From: Candidatus Limnocylindrales bacterium
GTDB lineage: Bacteria > Moduliflexota > Moduliflexia > Moduliflexales > JAUQPW01
Assembly (NCBI GenBank): GCA_035559535.1
Contig: DATMBG010000017.1
Coordinates: 62,001 to 126,000, forward strand
Direction of reading: 5' to 3'
Length of the DNA stretch: 64,000 nt
Shown here: piece after piece, positions 59,593-64,000 of the stretch
Layout of the letters: each line of letters opens with the position of its first letter
Numbering within the stretch: position 1 is the first letter of the stretch
Notes under the pieces: generated by a model
Databases searched by the model: none
What the model saw: only the letters and a program-made list of their open reading frames with translations
Told to the model about the DNA's origin: nothing
Program-made: the position numbers and the translations under genes

Positions 59593-60351
59593 GTGAAAAA
59601 ACAATTGGAAGGAAAAATAGCTTTAGTAACCGGGGCAAGCTCGGGAATTGGTCGGGCTATGGCCCTGGTATTTGCTCGGGAAGGAGCAAAGGTTATTGTA
59701 GCCGATTTAAACGAAAAGGGTGGTCAGGAAACCATAGAGGAGGTTAAAGCTATAGGGAGTGAGTCTATTTTCGTCAAAACCGATGTATCCAGGGCGAGCG
59801 ACGTGGAGGCCCTGGTGAGAAAAACGATGGAAACCTATGGTCGACTGGATTGTGCCGTTAATAATGCCGGAACCGCTAACGAATGGGGACTCCTTCATGA
59901 AGCCTCAGAAGAGACCTGGGATCATGTGATCAATATTAATCTCAAAGGGGTTTGGTTAGGTATGAAGTATGAGATTCCTCCTATGCTTAAGCAGGGTGGT
60001 GGGGTTATTGTCAATATTTCTTCTATCATGGGATTGGTCGGGCATCTTAACAAACCCATCTATGCTGCCAGTAAACATGGAGTTATAGGACTTACCAAAT
60101 CCGCCGCATTACAATATGCCGGGTCCGGAATTCGAGTTAATGCCGTCTGTCCGGGCTGGATCCGTACACCCATAACAGAAAGTCGACTGAATGATCCAGA
60201 AAGCCGGGAACGAATGATTGCCACTATACCTCTCGGACGGGTGGGGTCTCCCGAAGAAGTAGCCGAAGCAGTTCTCTGGTTATGTTCAGATGCTGCTTCC
60301 TTTGTTACCGGGCATACCTTGTTGGTAGACGGTGGATTTATGGCACAATAA
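59593..60351 (+). CDS. short-chain dehydrogenase/reductase (classical SDR)
   Basis: 252 residues. The Rossmann motif TGASSGIGRAMALVFAREGA is at about 13-32, NNAGTANEW near 90, and the catalytic Ser and YxxxK in NISSIMG and PIYAASKHGVIGLTKSAA. The Asp at VADLNEKG after the second beta strand suggests NAD. The C-terminus GHTLLVDGGFMAQ is typical. The substrate is unknown. GGGAGGT at about 59580-59586 fits the start at 59593 (GTG also possible nearby). The stop is nine bases before the permease gene, so the SDR and the two ABC genes are likely one operon. Confidence 0.92.
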   Translation: MKKQLEGKIALVTGASSGIGRAMALVFAREGAKVIVADLNEKGGQETIEEVKAIGSESIFVKTDVSRASDVEALVRKTMETYGRLDCAVNNAGTANEWGLLHEASEETWDHVININLKGVWLGMKYEIPPMLKQGGGVIVNISSIMGLVGHLNKPIYAASKHGVIGLTKSAALQYAGSGIRVNAVCPGWIRTPITESRLNDPESRERMIATIPLGRVGSPEEVAEAVLWLCSDAASFVTGHTLLVDGGFMAQ

Positions 60352-60360
60352 AAGCCTTCC

Positions 60361-62109
60361 ATGAGCCTCTTCAAACCCCATATCAAATTAAAACAACTTT
60401 TCAGCATCATTGATATCTTCCTCCTGATTACACTGGCAGCCCTTGTTTACGGATTAATAGGTATCGCTTCAGAATGGCGGGAAGAGCTACACCCGGTCTT
60501 TCAAATCGATTTAAGCCCCTGGGCTCTTCCCAAGTATACCCTCTTTTCCTTGTTTCGAGGCTTTGCAGCCTATGGATTCTCCCTTCTGTTTACGCTCATA
60601 TACGGTTATATCGCCGCCTATAGTCGATGGGCAGAAGCGGTTATGATTCCTCTCCTGGATATTTTGCAAAGTATTCCGGTACTTGGCTTCTTGCCAGGGC
60701 TTGTGTTGGGACTGGTAGCTCTCTTTCCACACAGTAATATAGGACTTGAATTAGCCGCCATCTTGATGATCTTCACCGGACAGGTCTGGAATATGGCTTT
60801 TAGTTTCTATCACTCGCTTAAGTCTATTCCGACCGATTTAAGAGAAGTCTCCAGGATTTATAAACTTAGCCGGTGGGAGCGAATCTTAAAACTTGAAATT
60901 CCCTTCTCTATGATGGGATTAGTCTGGAACAGCATGATGTCGATGGCGGGTGGATGGTTTTTCCTCACGGTGAGTGAATCGTTTGTGCTGGAAAATAAGG
61001 ATTTCAGGCTTCCAGGTATCGGCTCTTACATGAGCGTTGCCATCGGTGAGGGAGATATTCCTGCCATGATGTATGCCATCACAGCCATGGCGCTTATGAT
61101 TATTGCGGTAGATCAACTTTTCTGGCGACCGATTGTGGCCTGGGCGCAAAAATTCAAGCTTGAAGAAACGGAATCCTCCGAAGTTCAGGGCTCTTTTATC
61201 CTGGATCTTTACCGGCATTCTTATCTCTTTAAACATTTTTTGTTGGGGGTTCGGCGTTTCCGATCTTTTGTTGACTTTTTGCTACCCCGGATTAAAAACA
61301 AGAAACAAAGGCGAATCGAAAACGGACAAAAGAGCCAGGACTCAAGGGTAAAAAAAAGACTTTTCGTGCTGGTTCAAGGGTTCCTCCTGGGTATCTTTCT
61401 TTTTTTGACGGTTTACGGAATCTGGAGACTCTCTTTACTGTTATCCTACCTTTCCTTCTCAGATTGGTTGAACATCGGTTTACAGACCTTTTTAACCTTT
61501 CTTCGGGTCTTCGGGGCCGTAGCCTTGGGTACTCTCTGGACCGTTCCTGTAGGGGTTAGCATTGGGCTAAACCCACGATGGTCCAGGGTCTTACAGCCTG
61601 TTATTCAGGTGATTGCTTCTTTTCCGGCACCCATGTTATTTCCGTTGGTGTTAATGGGAGTTACAGCCCTGGGAGGCAGTATTGAATACGGTGCCATCGT
61701 CCTGATGCTTTTGGGGACCCAGTGGTATATTTTATTCAACGTGATTGCCGGAGCCATGGCTATTCCTCACGATATGCGGGAAGCAGCCGCTATTTATAAA
61801 CTCCAGGGCTGGAAAAAATGGAAAGAGCTTATCTTACCGGCTATTTTCCCGAATCTGGTCACGGGATGGGTGACCGCTACAGGTGGAGCCTGGAATGCCA
61901 GTATCGTGGCAGAATATGTGCATTACAAAGGAACCACGCTGATCGCGACTGGATTGGGGTCTACCATTAGTCTTGCAACAGATCAGGGGAACTTTGCCAT
62001 GCTTGCCGCGAGCCTGTTGGCCATGTCAGCAACCGTGGTCGGGTTGAATCGATTTTTTTGGAAAAGACTTTACAAATTGGCAGAGGAGAGATATAGTCTC
62101 AATAAGTAA
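60361..62109 (+). CDS. ABC permease with two transmembrane domains in one chain (nitrate/sulfonate/bicarbonate type)
   Basis: 582 residues. Two binding-protein-dependent permease modules are present, each with the EAA-type cytoplasmic loop: REVSRIYKLSRWERILKLEI (about 161-180) and REAAAIYKLQGWKKWKELIL (about 473-492). Each has five or so helices. A charged linker (about 300-325) lies between them. Such fused permeases partner with ATPases that have a C-terminal AAA-associated domain, which is the next gene. No signal-peptide substrate-binding protein is near, so the ligand is unknown. It begins nine bases after the SDR stop. Confidence 0.9.
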   Translation: MSLFKPHIKLKQLFSIIDIFLLITLAALVYGLIGIASEWREELHPVFQIDLSPWALPKYTLFSLFRGFAAYGFSLLFTLIYGYIAAYSRWAEAVMIPLLDILQSIPVLGFLPGLVLGLVALFPHSNIGLELAAILMIFTGQVWNMAFSFYHSLKSIPTDLREVSRIYKLSRWERILKLEIPFSMMGLVWNSMMSMAGGWFFLTVSESFVLENKDFRLPGIGSYMSVAIGEGDIPAMMYAITAMALMIIAVDQLFWRPIVAWAQKFKLEETESSEVQGSFILDLYRHSYLFKHFLLGVRRFRSFVDFLLPRIKNKKQRRIENGQKSQDSRVKKRLFVLVQGFLLGIFLFLTVYGIWRLSLLLSYLSFSDWLNIGLQTFLTFLRVFGAVALGTLWTVPVGVSIGLNPRWSRVLQPVIQVIASFPAPMLFPLVLMGVTALGGSIEYGAIVLMLLGTQWYILFNVIAGAMAIPHDMREAAAIYKLQGWKKWKELILPAIFPNLVTGWVTATGGAWNASIVAEYVHYKGTTLIATGLGSTISLATDQGNFAMLAASLLAMSATVVGLNRFFWKRLYKLAEERYSLNK

Positions 62110-62177
62110 GGAGTTAATCCTCAGAGGGCCACGAAGGGTCACCAAGAGTTTTTCTTATTGTTCCTTCAGGATCCTTC

Positions 62178-63539
62178 ATGAATAAAGTGATGAGCGAAAC
62201 CTATGTCATTACAGAACTTCAAAATGTTCACAAGTCCTTTGTCCTCCCGACGGGTAAAGAAATTAAAATTTTAGAGGCTGTGAACCTGGAAGTCCATTCT
62301 GGAGAGATTCTCGCGATTCTCGGGCCTTCTGGATGCGGCAAATCAACCATCGTTCGCATTTTAACAGGACTTCTGCCACCTTCCTCGGGTCAGGTTCTCT
62401 ACCATGGAAAACCCATGACAGGCATTAATCCAGGAGTTTCCATGGTATTTCAAAGTGTTGCCCTCTTTCCCTGGTTGACGGTGTATGAAAATGTGGCTAT
62501 TGGAGCTAACAAGTCTGAGCTTCCCAAAGAAGAAAAAATACAAAGTATTCGTAGAGCCATCGATACCGTGGGTCTTGAAGGATTTGAAGAAGCTTATCCT
62601 AAGGAACTTTCTGGTGGTATGAAGCAGCGGGTTGGCATTGCCCGGGCATTGGTCGCAAACTCGGAACTACTGTGCATGGATGAACCCTTCAGTGGATTGG
62701 ATGTTCTGACGGCCGAAACGCTCCGGTCCGAAGTCCTTAACCTCTGGATTAATCATAAAACGGATCTTAAAAGCATTTTGATTGTGACCCATAATATCAG
62801 TGAAGCGGTCTTCCTGGCCCACCGTATCGTCGTGCTGGAAACTAATCCCGGTCGCGTTCGCGTGGTTCTGAACAATAACCTTCCTTTTCCCAGGAACTAT
62901 CGAGACCCTGGATTTCAAGCCATGGTAGACAAAATTCATGGGATTATTACCCATACCTATATACCCGATGAAGTTCCTGTTTTGGAGGAATTTCCTATCT
63001 CTGTAACAGCTTCTACCGAAACCAATCGTTGTTTTCAACGGATTACGCCACTCCCCTATGTTAATGTAAGTGAGGTTATCGGATTGCTGGAGGTTCTGGA
63101 TGATAAAGGCGGGGAGTTGGATATTTTCGATCTGGCCGTAGAGCTGAGGAAGGAATTCGGAAGCGTTATTGCCCTCGCTAAAGCAGCAGAAGAACTGGAT
63201 TTTGTAGATACTCCTAAACACAGAGTCATATTCACAGAGTTGGGCAGGACTTTTATAAAAAGTGATGTCAATGAACGGAAGAAAATGCTGAACGCGCAAC
63301 TACAAAAAATGCGATTATTCGAGGTTCTTTTGGATATGCTTCATAACCAAAAAGATCACGCTGTTAAAGAGGAAACCGTTCTGGAAATGTTGGCCATTCT
63401 CTTGCCTAATGAAAATCCTGAAAAACTCTTTGAAACCGTTGTGAGATGGGGTCGGTATGCAGAGTTGTTAGGATATAATGCCGACGAGAAGATTTTGTAT
63501 CTGGATACCGGTGAAGAAAGAGTTGAGAATAAAAAATAA
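62178..63539 (+). CDS. ABC transporter ATPase with C-terminal AAA-associated domain
   Basis: 453 residues. ATPase motifs are Walker [10 protein letters not shown], signature [15 protein letters not shown] and Walker [14 protein letters not shown], with His in TVTHN-type [14 protein letters not shown]. The closest types are nitrate/sulfonate/taurine importers. The extra C-terminal half (about 285-445) is the AAA-associated domain ([58 protein letters not shown]), found in these fused-permease systems and thought to be regulatory. It lies 68 bp after the permease gene. It is peripheral to the inner membrane. Confidence 0.92.
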   Translation: MNKVMSETYVITELQNVHKSFVLPTGKEIKILEAVNLEVHSGEILAILGPSGCGKSTIVRILTGLLPPSSGQVLYHGKPMTGINPGVSMVFQSVALFPWLTVYENVAIGANKSELPKEEKIQSIRRAIDTVGLEGFEEAYPKELSGGMKQRVGIARALVANSELLCMDEPFSGLDVLTAETLRSEVLNLWINHKTDLKSILIVTHNISEAVFLAHRIVVLETNPGRVRVVLNNNLPFPRNYRDPGFQAMVDKIHGIITHTYIPDEVPVLEEFPISVTASTETNRCFQRITPLPYVNVSEVIGLLEVLDDKGGELDIFDLAVELRKEFGSVIALAKAAEELDFVDTPKHRVIFTELGRTFIKSDVNERKKMLNAQLQKMRLFEVLLDMLHNQKDHAVKEETVLEMLAILLPNENPEKLFETVVRWGRYAELLGYNADEKILYLDTGEERVENKK

Positions 63540-63865
63540 CCACCGGTTAGTAGAGATTTTGTCTCCGGTTTACATTAATACCTTATACTCACGCTAAACA
63601 GGGTCATTTAACCAAAGGCACCCGTTACCATGTGCCCCTACCCTTTCCTGAAAGTCGTCCAGGAATGCTTTTATAAGAAAAAATCGATATTACTTATACC
63701 AATTCTGATTAAAGGTCCTCAAGCAGGCAGCTCCACCCCAGCCCTCCCCACAGGCGGGGAGGGCTGGGGTGGGGAGGTCCCTATCCTTTATACTACCTTT
63801 CAACACCGACTTAGTACTAAGGATATCCTCTATAGGAAAATCCACCCTGTAAGAGTCGTAAGACC
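63540..63865. other. spacer with a strong hairpin
   Basis: A 17-bp stem (63733-63749 with 63756-63772, CCACCCCAGCCCTCCCC type) lies in this 326-bp gap; it could end transcription of the ABC genes in either direction. The remainder shows nothing recognised. Confidence 0.75.
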
Positions 63866-64000
63866 ATGATCTTCTTTTTTGTTTTGATCTTAATCTGGAC
63901 TTATTCTCATCTCCTTAGAGATCTGGCCTATGGGGAAGATTTTCAGGGTAAAAGTATCCAGACTGTTGAGGTCGATTGTATTGAAGATTCTGTTTTAAAA
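63866..64000 (+). CDS. exported protein, 3' end cut by the window, possibly a POTRA/BamA-type protein
   Basis: 45 codons are present. The N-terminus (MIFFFVLILIWTYSHLLRDL) is a probable signal peptide. The following DFQGKSIQTVEVDCIEDSVL resembles the start of a POTRA repeat in BamA/Omp85 proteins (GK-I-xx-V-E-V... pattern). The evidence is short, so the family is tentative. No Shine-Dalgarno is obvious before the ATG at 63866. Confidence 0.45.
   Translation, partial: MIFFFVLILIWTYSHLLRDLAYGEDFQGKSIQTVEVDCIEDSVLK

Noticed and set aside
59402-59596. 64-codon frame ahead of the SDR gene
   Set aside because: TTG start, no ribosome site, overlaps the SDR start and its product resembles nothing.

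Overview
The window is about 46% GC by eye, gene-dense, and carries no rRNA, tRNA or CRISPR array that I could recognise. It looks like a chromosomal piece of an uncultured diderm bacterium. It encodes an RND-type periplasmic adaptor, Tat and Sec signal peptides, a sigma-54 activator with a matching promoter, Fur, ECF sigma/anti-sigma genes and leucine-type ABC transporters. A partial exported protein at the right edge could be a POTRA-containing outer-membrane factor. I cannot fix the phylum; a deltaproteobacterium-like, Tectomicrobia or NC10-type lineage would fit, which is inference only. The gaps between genes hold many short palindromic repeats, several with compensating base changes in their stems.

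Layout: 1-5.7 kb has adenine deaminase (cut), tag, an amidohydrolase, an atypical acyl-CoA dehydrogenase beside a PhnD/SsuA-like protein without a signal peptide, and a secreted transglutaminase. 5.9-9.0 kb has thiol peroxidase, a TusA-like/diiron fusion and an EamA transporter. 9.5-16.2 kb is a co-oriented envelope block: DUF4331+CHRD, TPR, a NicO-type metal transporter with a His-rich loop, an ECF sigma and its anti-sigma. 16.2-20.1 kb has a pentapeptide-repeat protein, a PLD-family protein, a repeat-rich spacer and a second, cupin-type anti-sigma. 20.1-25.0 kb is a beta-oxidation operon (fadE, fadA, fadN order of transcription). 25.4-32.3 kb, leftward, holds SixA, an enolase-superfamily dehydratase and a branched-chain-amino-acid-type ABC importer whose permease LivM and both ATPases are one 861-residue polypeptide. 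32.6-38.8 kb has a Tat-exported histone-deacetylase-fold hydrolase, a NYN/LOTUS nuclease and two linked histidine kinases. 39.3-43.3 kb has Fur, a VOC remnant and a sigma-54 module. 43.4-49.8 kb has sfsA, an acid-sugar kinase/PdxA/hydroxyacid dehydrogenase set and glgB. 50.0-52.1 kb has a subtilase with a free-standing propeptide-like protein. 53.4-64 kb has an aminotransferase, an MFS transporter, TetR plus an orphan RND adaptor, a PaiB-like protein, an SDR, a two-component ABC system and the cut exported gene.

The best candidate for an undescribed system is at 40.6-43.3 kb. A cNMP-binding-domain/AAA+/Fis activator lies just upstream of a consensus sigma-54 promoter (TGGCACG-N4-TTGCT). Two related palindromes (GTCTCT-N5-AGAGAC type) sit about 110 and 200 bp upstream of the expected start site. 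The promoter faces two small exported proteins that share a SFLKxKP repeat which I do not recognise from any family. This reads as a self-contained signal-responsive regulon whose output is a novel periplasmic or secreted repeat protein.

Other notable points are the TusA-diiron fusion, the subtilase/inhibitor pair, a Liv triple fusion whose linker is encoded by an inverted repeat, and two covarying palindrome families.
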